A stretch of 64,000 bases of DNA from CBDBBY01 sp965205055 (GTDB lineage: Bacteria > Pseudomonadota > Alphaproteobacteria > Rhodobacterales > Rhodobacteraceae), in the NCBI GenBank assembly GCA_965205055.1, contig OZ242030.1, positions 2,976,001 to 3,040,000 on the forward strand, read 5' to 3'. Shown piece after piece: positions 1 to 8,744 of this stretch. The number at the start of each line of letters is the position of its first letter. The first letter of the stretch is position 1. The position numbers and the translations under genes were made by a program. The notes beneath the pieces are model-generated. The model saw only the letters and a program-made list of their open reading frames with translations, did no database searches and was not told where the DNA came from.

Positions 1-1
1 T

Positions 2-826
2 CCGGGTGCCGCCCAAGCCATCACGGGTGGAGGCGCTCCGGTCGAATCCGCGGAGAGTCAGACCGCGCGAGCCCGCAACTTGGCCTTTCGGTCGGATTCG
101 ATTTTGTTCTCTGCAGTTCACTTTCAAACTACCATTCTCGGATATCGCAACTTCGTCGCCAATGTGCGCTGCCGAACAACATATTGCACTGTTTCGATAC
201 CTGCTTTGAATTTTTCGAACTCCTACTCGGCCAACTCCATATCCAACTCAGTATTTTCGGGAACGAGAAGAGCGCAACCGGTCTTGACCGAGAACGGATT
301 GACATTGGTTGAAAGAGCTTGGGAGGGAACAACGACTTCGCGAGGTATCGAGGCTTCTAACCGAGGGAACTCGCTGGTCGCCGTACAATCCTATAGCGCG
401 TTCGGATCCGCCGCGGAAACCATTTCCTACCTGAACGAAACATTCATAGGGCGTTACTCCGTGGCATTCGGAGAACGCACTGGACAAGAGCCAGCCATCG
501 CCGGCATCTGGCGCGGTCAGATGACAGCAATAACCCAGAATGCAGACGACTTGCTTCAAGGAGATGCAACTCTCCGCTACACGGCTTCCGGCAGCCGAGG
601 CGAATTGTCAGCCGACTTCACCGACATCAAGAACCTGTCGCGAAATACTGCACATGCGTATACGTCCGTAAGGTTCAGAGATGTGTCCGTATCGTCCAGC
701 GGCACTTACTCGCAGGGATACCAAGGCAGCCGTATCGAAGGCGCATTCTACGGCAGCGGCGCCGTTGAGACTGCCGGAACATTTGAAAAATACGGAATGC
801 TGGGGGCGTTCGGGGCTCGACGCTAG
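2..826 (+). CDS. TbpB-like surface lipoprotein, 5'-truncated at window edge
   Basis: The reading frame is open from the first bases of the window, so the N-terminus and any signal peptide lie outside. Reading from base 2, the frame aligns along its whole length with the next gene: an ITGG-x-AP segment near the edge, an RCRTTYC segment, an IWRGQM segment and a C-terminal IEGAFYGS / GAFGA tail. The C-terminal pattern (FYG, then xxxETAGTFEK) is what I associate with the beta-barrel domain of transferrin-binding-protein-B-like surface lipoproteins; that assignment is from family memory. An ATG at 80 exists, but homology continues upstream of it, so it is not the true start. It is the first member of a tandem paralogous pair, 61 bp ahead of its partner. 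Role inferred: an outer-surface binding protein. The ligand cannot be told from sequence. Confidence 0.7.
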   Translation, partial: PGAAQAITGGGAPVESAESQTARARNLAFRSDSILFSAVHFQTTILGYRNFVANVRCRTTYCTVSIPALNFSNSYSANSISNSVFSGTRRAQPVLTENGLTLVERAWEGTTTSRGIEASNRGNSLVAVQSYSAFGSAAETISYLNETFIGRYSVAFGERTGQEPAIAGIWRGQMTAITQNADDLLQGDATLRYTASGSRGELSADFTDIKNLSRNTAHAYTSVRFRDVSVSSSGTYSQGYQGSRIEGAFYGSGAVETAGTFEKYGMLGAFGARR

Positions 827-887
827 AATTGGAATCGTATGATTCCATGGGATCGCGCAGCTCGGCTTTACTTGGGAGAAATCAATC

Positions 888-1790
888 ATGAACTCATATT
901 CTTTCACATCCTTTGCGTTTTACGCATTTTTTGCGCTGGCATCTTGCGGTGGAGGCGGTGGTCCTGCGCTTTCCCTCGACCCGCAGACTACCCAAGACAT
1001 TACAGGCGGAAGCGCTCCGGGAGAGACGGCGGCCGAACAGGAGGAACGGTCCGAAAGCATCGCCGCACAGTTTAATTCGCTATTTGCAACCAATATTCAT
1101 TACCAGACTTCGCTCCCGCAGCTCCCCAGGTTTGTCGCGGAAACCAGTTGCAGAACAACATACTGCAACTTTTCTGTTCCTGCTTTGGGTTTCAGCGACG
1201 TCATTTCAATTGAATCCCTGAGAAACTCGGAGTTTTCGGGAACGGAAACTGCTCAATCAATCCTGACCAAGTACGGCGTCACCTTGATCGAGAGCGCATG
1301 GGTCCAAGCCCCTGATGAGAGCGGAAACGCGGTGGCAGGCACGCTTGACCATAGCGAGTTCGGAGCCGCAACAAGCGTTCTCATCCTCGACGACGAACGT
1401 ATTTCAGGACGATTTGCTGCCGCATTTGGCGTCCTTGCCGATGAAGCTCCACGCATATCCGGAGTTTGGCGAGGACAGATGTCGGCGGTTACCCAGAATT
1501 CGGGTAACTTTCTTCAGGGCGATGCAGCCCTTGTTTACACGGTGTCCGGCGGTCGGGGCGAATTGTCGGCATCCTTCACCAACATCAAGAATTTGTCGCG
1601 GAATACCGCGCACGCAACCTCGTCCGTGCAGTTCAGGAATGTTCCCGTATCGTCCGGCGGCATCTACTCGCAAGGAACTGTTGGCAATCGTATCGAAGGC
1701 GCATTTTACGGCAGCGCGGGAGTGGAAACCGCCAGAATTTTCGAAAAATCCGAGATTTTGGCCTCGTTCGGAGCAATACGATCACAATGA
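888..1790 (+). CDS. TbpB-like surface lipoprotein
   Basis: A 300-residue protein with a clear type II signal peptide: a hydrophobic stretch ending LASC followed by five glycines, so Cys20 would be lipidated. The poly-Gly tether after the cysteine is typical of surface-exposed lipoproteins. The C-terminal third (IWRGQM, then a beta-rich stretch, then IEGAFYGS...) resembles the small beta-barrel of TbpB or Slam-dependent lipoproteins. A GGGAGA ribosome site lies just upstream of the ATG. It is the complete member of a tandem pair with the preceding partial gene; the two are closest in the C-terminal 100 residues and in the paired-cysteine segment (CRTTYC). Convergent with the GntR gene downstream, with about 200 bp of apparently empty DNA between. 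Ligand unknown. Confidence 0.75.
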   Translation: MNSYSFTSFAFYAFFALASCGGGGGPALSLDPQTTQDITGGSAPGETAAEQEERSESIAAQFNSLFATNIHYQTSLPQLPRFVAETSCRTTYCNFSVPALGFSDVISIESLRNSEFSGTETAQSILTKYGVTLIESAWVQAPDESGNAVAGTLDHSEFGAATSVLILDDERISGRFAAAFGVLADEAPRISGVWRGQMSAVTQNSGNFLQGDAALVYTVSGGRGELSASFTNIKNLSRNTAHATSSVQFRNVPVSSGGIYSQGTVGNRIEGAFYGSAGVETARIFEKSEILASFGAIRSQ

Positions 1791-1986
1791 GGTCCAATCT
1801 GGGCCCTGCAAGAAGCCTTTTCAGCCCGTCCTCGGTGTTTATCCCTTGAATCTCGCGGCATGAAATTTTCGGAAGGTTCAAAGCCGAGGTCATTCGCAGC
1901 AACCCTTTGCAGCCAGACAGCCGCAATGCTCGATTGCGCTTGCTCCATCGAATTCTTCCAACGCGAATGAACGCGCATTGGCACTA

Positions 1987-2742
1987 TCATCGGGTGTCAG
2001 TTGAGCGGAACTCCACTGCCATGAAATCCGGCCCTCTGAGCATCTTTTCGAACTGCTCTCTGAACAAAAGCGCATGCTCGGTGACCGCGACGATAAGCTG
2101 GTCCCGGTCTTCATTCGCAATATGGTCGATGATCTTTTCATGGTCCGGGAGGACCCTGTCGCCCAGCACGCTGGAACCGTCCTTTTTTTTGGCTTCGCGG
2201 CGGTAGACGAAGAAGGACGCCCTTCGCGCCAAGTTGTGCAAATCCGCCGAATATCGCTGAATGAAGCGATTCTCGACGGCTTCCGCGATCCGGCCGTGAA
2301 ACTTGGCGTTGATCTCTGTGACCTTCAGAAGATCCATTCGCTCGGCGGCGCCAACCAGCAAATGTTGGATGCCCTTCAAGTCATCCGCAAGTTCCGGATT
2401 GTCCAGCTTGCACACGGAAGCGACCATGCGCTCGCAAAGCACGTACGCGTCGAGCAGCGACAGGATGCCTTCGATATCCATAGGGCTGACAAAGACGCCC
2501 CGATTGCCTCGGACGCGGACAAGCCCTTCTGAAATCAGACGGTTGATTGCTTCGCGTACCGGCGTCCGGCTGAGTCCGAATCTTGCAAGAAGCATCTTTT
2601 CCTCAAGGCGCTCGCCAGGTTCAAGCGTCAGGTCGAGGATTCTGTCGCGAAGAAGATCCGTTGCGGCGTCAGTCATCGAAACACCGCCGGCATGGCTGGC
2701 GTCGGTCTTTTCAATTTCAGAACTGAATGCAATATTTTTCAC
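1987..2742 (-). CDS. GntR-family regulator, FadR/FCD subfamily
   Basis: A 251-residue transcription factor. An N-terminal winged helix (about residues 25-90) carries the GntR signature LSRTPVREAINRL and a wing ending GNRGVFVSP. An all-helical FCD effector domain follows (about 95-230), with the spaced His/Asp pattern that usually binds a metal and a carboxylate ligand. Its ATG overlaps the hyuB stop (ATGA), so it is the last gene of the minus-strand catabolic operon and probably controls it together with the divergent plus-strand unit. A perfect 17-bp palindrome at 8640-8656, between the two units, is the obvious candidate operator; that link is inferred. Confidence 0.9.
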   Translation of the reverse strand: MKNIAFSSEIEKTDASHAGGVSMTDAATDLLRDRILDLTLEPGERLEEKMLLARFGLSRTPVREAINRLISEGLVRVRGNRGVFVSPMDIEGILSLLDAYVLCERMVASVCKLDNPELADDLKGIQHLLVGAAERMDLLKVTEINAKFHGRIAEAVENRFIQRYSADLHNLARRASFFVYRREAKKKDGSSVLGDRVLPDHEKIIDHIANEDRDQLIVAVTEHALLFREQFEKMLRGPDFMAVEFRSTDTR

Positions 2743-4421
2743 GAACCCGATCCGTTCTTGAACTGCGGATAGTTTGCTTCCAAATATTTCCTTGAATACT
2801 TCCCGCTGGCACGATCCGCCTTTAGATCGGACAAATTTCTATCCTCAGGGCTTCCGTATCCGCCTCCGCCTGCAGTGACAACGCTTACGCTGCAATCGGG
2901 TCCGACCTTGAGAGCGGACGGCTTGTTGGCGAGCCTCGCTTCACTTCCATCGGATCGAACCAGCGCAAATCGGCCCGGGGTCGCGGGGCCTCCCTGAAAG
3001 ATTCCCCAAGGTCGATGAGTGAACCTTTCGCCCTGACCCGAAAACGTCATTTCGTGTCCGATGGGGCGGTAGTCCCGCCTCAAGCCGAGGCCGCCTCTGT
3101 AGCGTCCGCTTCCCCCCGATTCTTCGACAAGCTCATAGCGTTCGATCAAAAGCGGATATTCCGTTTCCATCGCTTCGATCGGAAGATTGGAGGTATTGGT
3201 CATGTGAACTTGAACGCCGTCGGTCCCGTCCTTGTACGATCTCGCGCCGGACCCGCCTCCCAGCGTCTCGAGATAGACATAGTATTTTCCGTCCGAGCTT
3301 TGGCCGAAAAACGCCGCCGACGTGTTTGCGCCGTTTCCGGCCGCAACAATTCTTTCAGGACACGCCTGCGCGAACGCGCCCATGACGACGTCGACTATTC
3401 GCTGACAAGTTTGCGCTCTGGCCGCCGATGCCGCAGGGAATCGTGCGTTGACGATGGAACCTTCGGGCGCTTTGATCGTCATGGGTTCAAGCATTCCGTG
3501 GTTTTGCGGGCAGTCCGGATCCAAGAGCACCTTCAGGCAATACAAGCAGCTGGCTTGCAGCCCCGCCATCGTCACGTTGTTGTTTCCGGAAACTTGCGGT
3601 TCGGTCCCGTCGAAATCGAATTCTATCTCGTCTCCGTCGACGGTAACCTTCAGCATGATGCGAATGTCCGTGCGGTCGATCCCGTCGTCGTCGACGACGT
3701 CCTCGAATTCAAAAACGCCGTCGGGCAGCTCCGAGACCGCCAGCCGGGTTCTGCGGGCCACCGCTTCGATAATCTCGCTGCAGCCGGCGCGAATTCGCTC
3801 CGCGCCCCACTTTCGGATCAAGTCTTCGCAGCAACGCAATCCGAGCTGGTTCGCTGCAATCTGGGCGTTGTAGTCGCCTCGCCGCTCTTCAGGCACTCGA
3901 ACATTCAGCAAGATCATGTCCATGACGTCTTCGACAATCTTGTAGTCCTTGAAGAGCCGGATTGGCGGAATGCGCAGTCCTTCCTGATATATCTCGGTCA
4001 TGCCGCCCGCCATCGAGCCAGGAGCCATGCCGCCGATATCCGCATGGTGCGCGATGTTGCAAACGAACATGACAAGGTCGCCGGAATCGAACAGCGGCGC
4101 GGCGATCGCAACGTCGGGAAGATGCGACCCGCGTCCCGCATACGGATCGTTCGAAAGGAACATGTCTCCGGGCCGGATGCCTTCGGGGCCATATTTGTCC
4201 AAGACGACCTCGACCAGACCGAGCATCGAAGCAAGGTGAAGCGGCATGCTTTCGCCTTGCACGACGACTCGCCCGTTCGCGTCGAACAATGCGGTGGAGT
4301 GGTCTCGCCGCTCCTTGATGTTGGTTGAATATGAACTCTTCATGAGCGCAATGTACATCTCGTCGGCTATGCTCGACATCGCATTCCGCAGCAACTCCGC
4401 TTCTATGGCCGCGATCGTCAT
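2739..4421 (-). CDS. hyuB: Hydantoinase/oxoprolinase B-type subunit
   Basis: About 560 residues, close to the usual 550-600 for HyuB (N-methylhydantoinase B / 5-oxoprolinase C-terminal half). The start at 4421 gives MTIAAIEAELLRN, the family's typical N-terminus; the frame stays open further upstream but that part would overlap hyuA. Family landmarks are visible: RRDHSTALFD, the FLSNDPYAGRGSHLPDV block, the FDGTEPQVSGNNN block and a GGxGGYGSP C-terminus. With HyuA it performs ATP-dependent opening of hydantoin-like or oxoproline-like rings in the cytoplasm. It starts 4 bp after the hyuA stop and overlaps the GntR start, so it is translationally coupled. The exact substrate cannot be read from sequence. 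Confidence 0.9.
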   Translation of the reverse strand: MTIAAIEAELLRNAMSSIADEMYIALMKSSYSTNIKERRDHSTALFDANGRVVVQGESMPLHLASMLGLVEVVLDKYGPEGIRPGDMFLSNDPYAGRGSHLPDVAIAAPLFDSGDLVMFVCNIAHHADIGGMAPGSMAGGMTEIYQEGLRIPPIRLFKDYKIVEDVMDMILLNVRVPEERRGDYNAQIAANQLGLRCCEDLIRKWGAERIRAGCSEIIEAVARRTRLAVSELPDGVFEFEDVVDDDGIDRTDIRIMLKVTVDGDEIEFDFDGTEPQVSGNNNVTMAGLQASCLYCLKVLLDPDCPQNHGMLEPMTIKAPEGSIVNARFPAASAARAQTCQRIVDVVMGAFAQACPERIVAAGNGANTSAAFFGQSSDGKYYVYLETLGGGSGARSYKDGTDGVQVHMTNTSNLPIEAMETEYPLLIERYELVEESGGSGRYRGGLGLRRDYRPIGHEMTFSGQGERFTHRPWGIFQGGPATPGRFALVRSDGSEARLANKPSALKVGPDCSVSVVTAGGGGYGSPEDRNLSDLKADRASGKYSRKYLEANYPQFKNGSGS

Positions 4422-4425
4422 TGCG

Positions 4426-6459
4426 CTACTCCGGGATTTCCAAGTTGAGGCTGCCTTGCCCGTCGCAAAAACAGGTGCTGCCGGGAAACACCGGCACGGT
4501 CGCATCCATTTGCTCAATGATCGCGGGACCTGCCAATCTCTGTCCCGCACCGATTTCGGCTCTATCAAAGACCGGAGTGCTCACGAATCCGGACCGGTCG
4601 AAAAGGATCCGCCTGACTTCAATCGGCTCAGGGGCGTCTCCCTTTCGTTTCGCAGGAAGCGGCGGCAAGTCCTGCGCTGCGACGGCCTTCACGGCCACGT
4701 TCACAAGCTGAACCGGCTCCGCCGGCGAGGAGAAACCATAGTTGGCGTCGTGCGCTGCTTGGAAATCCGAGTGAATTCTTTCCGCCAAATCCAAGTCGCC
4801 CAATAAGGGATCAAACGGAAGGGCGATTTCATAGTTCTGCCCGAAATACCTCGCGCCCACCGTCCAAGTGCGCCTGCGATCACGCTTTTGAATTTGCTCC
4901 TGCCGGAACCAACTCTCCGATTGAGCTTCCAAGCTGAAGATCGCTGACCGGAGGATCGAAATGTTCGAAGGCTCCAGTTTCGTGAACAGCGTGGCGACGA
5001 AATCCGAGGCAAGGCTTGCGCCGAGCACGCCCTCTGCGCACAAGATGCCCGGGTTCAATGGTACGATCACCTTTCGAATTCCGAGATCGCGCGCGACATC
5101 CGTAGCGTGCAAGGGACCCGCGCCGCCATAGGCGAACAACGCGAATTCACGCGGGTCATGCCCCCTTTCGATCGAGACCGATCGTATGGCCTTGACCATG
5201 GTGGCGCAGGCGACTTGGACGATGCCCAATGCGGTTGCTTCGATCGATGCGCGGAGTGCCTGCGCAATGCTGCGGATCGCTTCTTCGGCGAGCATTGATT
5301 CAATCGGCATGCGCCCTGCCAGCAGCGCGCGGTTGTTCAAGCGGCCAAGGACGACATTCGCGTCGGTCAGGGTTGGATTCTTTCCTCCCAGACCGTAGCA
5401 AGCCGGCCCCGGAACTGCGCCCGCGCTCTGCGGGCCCACTTTCAACAGGCCGTCCCGGCCGCGCCGCGCGATCGAGCCGCCGCCGGCGCCGACCGCAACG
5501 ACATCCAATGCAGGCAATCGGATCGGAAAACCCGCCAGTTCGCGTTCGCTGACTTCAGTCGGTTTTCCGCGGAGCAGCAGCGAGACGTCGGCGCTGGTGC
5601 CGCCCACGTCCATTGTAATGAGATTTGATTCATTGGCCGTCCTTCGCGCCGCGCCTTGAACCCCCGCCGCAGGTCCGGAAAGGCAAGCGCGAACAGGGAA
5701 CTCGCGCGCCATCCGTACCGACATCAAGCCGCCCGAACTTTGGCCGATCTTGATCTCCGACGGAATTCCAAGCTTCTCAACCCCGCTGATCAACCTGTCC
5801 AGATAGGAGCTTACGACCGTAAGCAAAGCGCCGTTCAGCACTGCAGTGGAAAACCGCTCGTATTCGCGAAACTCCGGATAGACCGAGGACGACGTCAGAA
5901 CCGCAATCTTGCTGGGCAGGTTCCGTCGAAGGATCTCCGCGGCGCGATTTTCGTCTTCCGGAAACGCGTAGGAGTGAAGGAAGCATACGATCACGCAATC
6001 GACGCTCGCCGCCGCCAATTCGGCGGCCGCTTCCGCGACGGCATCCTCGTCCAAAGGCGTCAGCGTGGATCCGTCCGCGAGCGTGCGTTGCTGTACCTCA
6101 TGCCGGTCGGCGCGTTCGACCAAAGGAGGCGGGTGGTCGCTATGGATGTCGTATACATTCGGCCGCGTCTGACGGCCGATTTCCAGCAGATCCCTGAAGC
6201 CGGCGGATGTCAGGACGGCGACTTTCCCGCACTTGCGCTGGATCAATGCATTCGTGCCGACCGTCGTTCCGTGCGCCACCCGCTCGATCCTCTCCGGCGC
6301 AAGTTCGCAGTCGGCCAAAATTCGGGACAGTCCTGAAACAATCGCGAGTTCAGGCGCCTCAGGCGTGGACGCGGCCTTGTGAAGAATGAACTCGCGGCCG
6401 CCGCCGAGATTCACGGCGATGTCTGTGAATGTTCCGCCTACATCGACGCCGACGTGCAT
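4426..6459 (-). CDS. hyuA: Hydantoinase/oxoprolinase A-type subunit
   Basis: 677 residues, the normal size for HyuA (N-methylhydantoinase A / 5-oxoprolinase N-terminal half). It opens with the ASKHA-type phosphate loop VDVGGTFTDIAV (residues 4-15), then AHGTTVGTNALI, CLSGPAAGVQGAA, ITMDVGGTSADVSL and a GGAGPLHA block, all in the expected order. It supplies the ATPase half of the ring-opening enzyme with HyuB. The upstream monooxygenase stop directly abuts its ATG, so the genes are in one operon. Neighbouring genes (flavin monooxygenase, TRAP importer, sarcosine-oxidase-like enzyme) suggest catabolism of an N-containing cyclic compound. Confidence 0.92.
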   Translation of the reverse strand: MHVGVDVGGTFTDIAVNLGGGREFILHKAASTPEAPELAIVSGLSRILADCELAPERIERVAHGTTVGTNALIQRKCGKVAVLTSAGFRDLLEIGRQTRPNVYDIHSDHPPPLVERADRHEVQQRTLADGSTLTPLDEDAVAEAAAELAAASVDCVIVCFLHSYAFPEDENRAAEILRRNLPSKIAVLTSSSVYPEFREYERFSTAVLNGALLTVVSSYLDRLISGVEKLGIPSEIKIGQSSGGLMSVRMAREFPVRACLSGPAAGVQGAARRTANESNLITMDVGGTSADVSLLLRGKPTEVSERELAGFPIRLPALDVVAVGAGGGSIARRGRDGLLKVGPQSAGAVPGPACYGLGGKNPTLTDANVVLGRLNNRALLAGRMPIESMLAEEAIRSIAQALRASIEATALGIVQVACATMVKAIRSVSIERGHDPREFALFAYGGAGPLHATDVARDLGIRKVIVPLNPGILCAEGVLGASLASDFVATLFTKLEPSNISILRSAIFSLEAQSESWFRQEQIQKRDRRRTWTVGARYFGQNYEIALPFDPLLGDLDLAERIHSDFQAAHDANYGFSSPAEPVQLVNVAVKAVAAQDLPPLPAKRKGDAPEPIEVRRILFDRSGFVSTPVFDRAEIGAGQRLAGPAIIEQMDATVPVFPGSTCFCDGQGSLNLEIPE

Positions 6460-7743
6460 TCAGGCCGCCTCCACCGAGACAGGCGCAGCATCCTTGCCGA
6501 GAGCGCTGGCGATCCGTTCCGAGACGGCGAGCGCATCCTCTGAGACGCCGTAAAGAATGCCGGATTTTCTCCAAGTCATCCAGTTGAGGCCGCAAAAGAA
6601 CAAGCCGGGAACCCGCGTCGCGCCGTCTTGCGCAACAGGGTATCCCCATTCGTCCAGCACCGGGGACTCTATCCACGAGAAATCGTAATCGAATCCGGTC
6701 GCCCAGATTACCGACCCGATTCCGGCATTCTTGAGCGACAGCGTCCGGATATCCTGCACCGGAATATCCGGAGGCCAGTCGGCATTGGCCGGATCCTGCT
6801 CCGCCGCCGGCGCGGATTGCGCCGTCGCAGCGATGTGGGCGTCTACAGCCGCACTGAGGTCGGACGCGAATCGGTCGGCGTATGCGATATTCGATGCGAG
6901 GCTGCCGTCGAAACCCAAAGCGTCTCCATAGGCGGAAACGAGCCTTCCGAGCAGCAGCGCTCCCCTGCGGTGAAGGCCGTAAAGGCTTACGCTTGACCCT
7001 CCGTCCCGGCCGGTGACATGCGGGTCTCCCTTGAATCTATCGGCCGGGCCATCAAGCATGTCGGGCGTTCGATCGAGGGTGCCCATCTCGGCTTGCCATT
7101 CCAAGCAATCCTTGCCCCGATACCTTCGGGGAAGCCGGCCGGAGCGACCGACGGAAAGGTAGACCTGGCGGCCAGCGCGGAGGAAATCCTCGGCAATTTG
7201 GCAACCGGTTTGGCCCGATCCGACCAATAGAACCGCCCCGTCGGCAGCCTGACCGGGATTTTTGTAGGACTCGGCGTGGAGCTGCAGAATGCCTTCGGGA
7301 AATTTTTCGGCGGCCGCGGGCACTTTCGGCTTCTGGTAAGTTCCGGTCGCCACGACAACCGCGTCCGCCTCAATGTCGCCCGAGGTCGTATCCAAGACGA
7401 AACGCGACCTGCCGGTGCTTGAACTACGCAAATTTCTGACTTCGACGCCGCAACGCACGGGAGCGTTGAAGTCGGCGGCCCATTCTTCCAGGCGGCGCAC
7501 GAATTCGTCCCGCCCTACGAACCCATGGGGATCCAAGCTCCCCTGTTTCCACCCCGGCAGTTTGATGGTCCAATTCGGGGTCACCAGGCAGAACGAATCC
7601 CATCTGCGGTTCTTCCAGCTGTCGCCGATGCCGCCCCGCTCGAGCACGACATGATCAATTCCGGCAGCTTTCAGAAAATAGCTTGTCGATAGCCCGCCCT
7701 GTCCTGCCCCGATGACTACTGCGCCGCGGCACTCCGGCATCAT
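6460..7743 (-). CDS. Flavin-containing monooxygenase (CzcO/FMO-like)
   Basis: About 427 residues from the ATG at 7743; a second ATG follows directly at 7740. The N-terminus carries the FAD Rossmann motif VVIGAGQGGLSTSY and an ERGGIGDSW segment. A second dinucleotide (NADPH) motif, LLVGSGQTGCQIAEDF, lies near residue 175, and an ATGFDYDF segment is near the C-terminus. This is the layout of class B flavoprotein monooxygenases. The gene overlaps the DinB stop by 4 bp and abuts hyuA. It probably oxygenates a substrate or intermediate of the same pathway; the identity of that substrate is unknown. Confidence 0.88.
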   Translation of the reverse strand: MMPECRGAVVIGAGQGGLSTSYFLKAAGIDHVVLERGGIGDSWKNRRWDSFCLVTPNWTIKLPGWKQGSLDPHGFVGRDEFVRRLEEWAADFNAPVRCGVEVRNLRSSSTGRSRFVLDTTSGDIEADAVVVATGTYQKPKVPAAAEKFPEGILQLHAESYKNPGQAADGAVLLVGSGQTGCQIAEDFLRAGRQVYLSVGRSGRLPRRYRGKDCLEWQAEMGTLDRTPDMLDGPADRFKGDPHVTGRDGGSSVSLYGLHRRGALLLGRLVSAYGDALGFDGSLASNIAYADRFASDLSAAVDAHIAATAQSAPAAEQDPANADWPPDIPVQDIRTLSLKNAGIGSVIWATGFDYDFSWIESPVLDEWGYPVAQDGATRVPGLFFCGLNWMTWRKSGILYGVSEDALAVSERIASALGKDAAPVSVEAA

Positions 7744-8273
7744 GCGGCAAAATCCGGACCGGTCCAAGCGTCCACGTCGCCGCGGCCGAACTTGACGACA
7801 TCGACAGGCGGCGGATTTGCCCCGGCGTGGCTGATCATGTGATGGACCTGGCCCCTGTGGTGTATCTGATGCTGGAAGAGATTGGTCAGGCAAAGGCGCA
7901 ACGGAAGCGAAAAGTGTTCGTCTTCGTCCAAACCGACCGCTTTGAACGACAAGTCGCCATCCAGTTCAGAAATTTCGAGATTTTCGCAGAATCCGACATA
8001 CCAGCGATCATTCTCGCGGTGCGCCGCCTCCAGCTCTCCGAATTCGTCATGCAGAACTTCGTCCAGCCTTGTGTAAGTCGTCGGCACCTTCTCGAGCCGC
8101 TCCCTGTAGATGAGATCGGCCAGCAGGATATGGTTCATGGTATTGTGGATGGATCGGAAGAATGCTCTCCGGTCCTTCTTTCGCTCTTCGTCGTCGAGCG
8201 TCGACAGCGCATTGTAAATCCTGTCGTTCGCCCAAGCGTTGTACTTGGCCGCTGTCGGCAAATCCAAAAGCAT
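7740..8273 (-). CDS. DinB-family putative metal-dependent enzyme
   Basis: 177 residues. It begins with a LLDLPTAAKYNAWANDRIYNAL helix typical of DinB proteins. It carries the three-histidine metal site of the family: a His in SIHNTMNHILLAD (about residue 47) and the C-terminal FQHQIHHRGQVHHMI motif. DinB-fold proteins include thiol-dependent S-transferases and maleylpyruvate isomerase-like enzymes. Here the gene sits between the ABM-like gene (6 bp gap) and the monooxygenase (ATGA overlap), so a role in the same catabolic pathway is likely but unproven. Confidence 0.85.
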   Translation of the reverse strand: MLLDLPTAAKYNAWANDRIYNALSTLDDEERKKDRRAFFRSIHNTMNHILLADLIYRERLEKVPTTYTRLDEVLHDEFGELEAAHRENDRWYVGFCENLEISELDGDLSFKAVGLDEDEHFSLPLRLCLTNLFQHQIHHRGQVHHMISHAGANPPPVDVVKFGRGDVDAWTGPDFAA

Positions 8274-8279
8274 TTCGGC

Positions 8280-8609
8280 TTACTCCGCTTCGATCAGGTC
8301 GTCGTCCGGACGGCTTCGACCTCTGATCTCGTACGTCTTGACCTCGGGCAGATCCCCGCCGACATACATCTCCTCGAACATTCGGGTGATCTCGATGAGT
8401 TCCGGGCCTTCGGCGAATCTGTCGTGCGACTCCGCGTTGATCCAAGTCGAAAACGCGATTCGGCCTGGGCCTCCCTGCTCCCCAAGCAACATTGCGTTCA
8501 AGAATCCATCGCAGGTCTGCAGGATCGGCACCGCCCTTCGATCGAACAACTCGCGATCCTTGCCCCAACACTCCTTCCTGCACTTCCAATGCGCCATCCT
8601 GACCAGCAT
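8280..8609 (-). CDS. Small ABM-like (dimeric alpha-beta barrel) protein
   Basis: About 109 residues. I chose the ATG at 8609 because a GGGAGG ribosome site lies 7 bp upstream; a GTG at 8630 would add seven residues. The pattern of an N-terminal beta strand (LVRMAHWKC), a Cys-containing helix with a TCDGF turn, a strand IAFSTWINAES and a following helix resembles antibiotic-biosynthesis-monooxygenase or stress-responsive ferredoxin-like barrels. It is first in the minus-strand operon (ABM, DinB, FMO, hyuA, hyuB, gntR). Its catalytic activity, if any, cannot be judged. Confidence 0.65.
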   Translation of the reverse strand: MLVRMAHWKCRKECWGKDRELFDRRAVPILQTCDGFLNAMLLGEQGGPGRIAFSTWINAESHDRFAEGPELIEITRMFEEMYVGGDLPEVKTYEIRGRSRPDDDLIEAE

Positions 8610-8639
8610 GGCCGGACCTCCCGCGATCACCCTCCGGAA

Positions 8640-8656
8640 ATATATTTGAAATATAT
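8640..8656. promoter_or_regulatory. Perfect 17-bp palindrome in divergent promoter region
   Basis: ATATATTT-G-AAATATAT is an exact inverted repeat with a one-base centre, in the 135-bp gap between the two divergent catabolic units. It is a good candidate operator for the FCD-type GntR regulator encoded at the end of the minus-strand operon. Binding is inferred. Confidence 0.55.
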
Positions 8657-8661
8657 CGGCG

Positions 8662-8688
8662 TTGCAACAGCCTCGAATCCGATATAAT
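8662..8688 (+). promoter_or_regulatory. Sigma70-like promoter of the plus-strand catabolic unit
   Basis: A consensus TATAAT (8683-8688) is preceded by TTGCAA (8662-8667) at a short 15-bp spacing. It lies 57 bp ahead of the hydrolase start and directly beside the 17-bp palindrome, which would let a bound regulator block it. Confidence 0.5.
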
Positions 8689-8744
8689 CAGGAAAGAAGC
8701 CCCGGGCAGGGGCGTTCGAAGACGACGCAGCCGAGGAGTCCGGT

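Noticed and set aside
3015..4328. 437-codon plus-strand frame opposite hyuB
   Set aside because: Shadow of hyuB; no motifs and no ribosome site.
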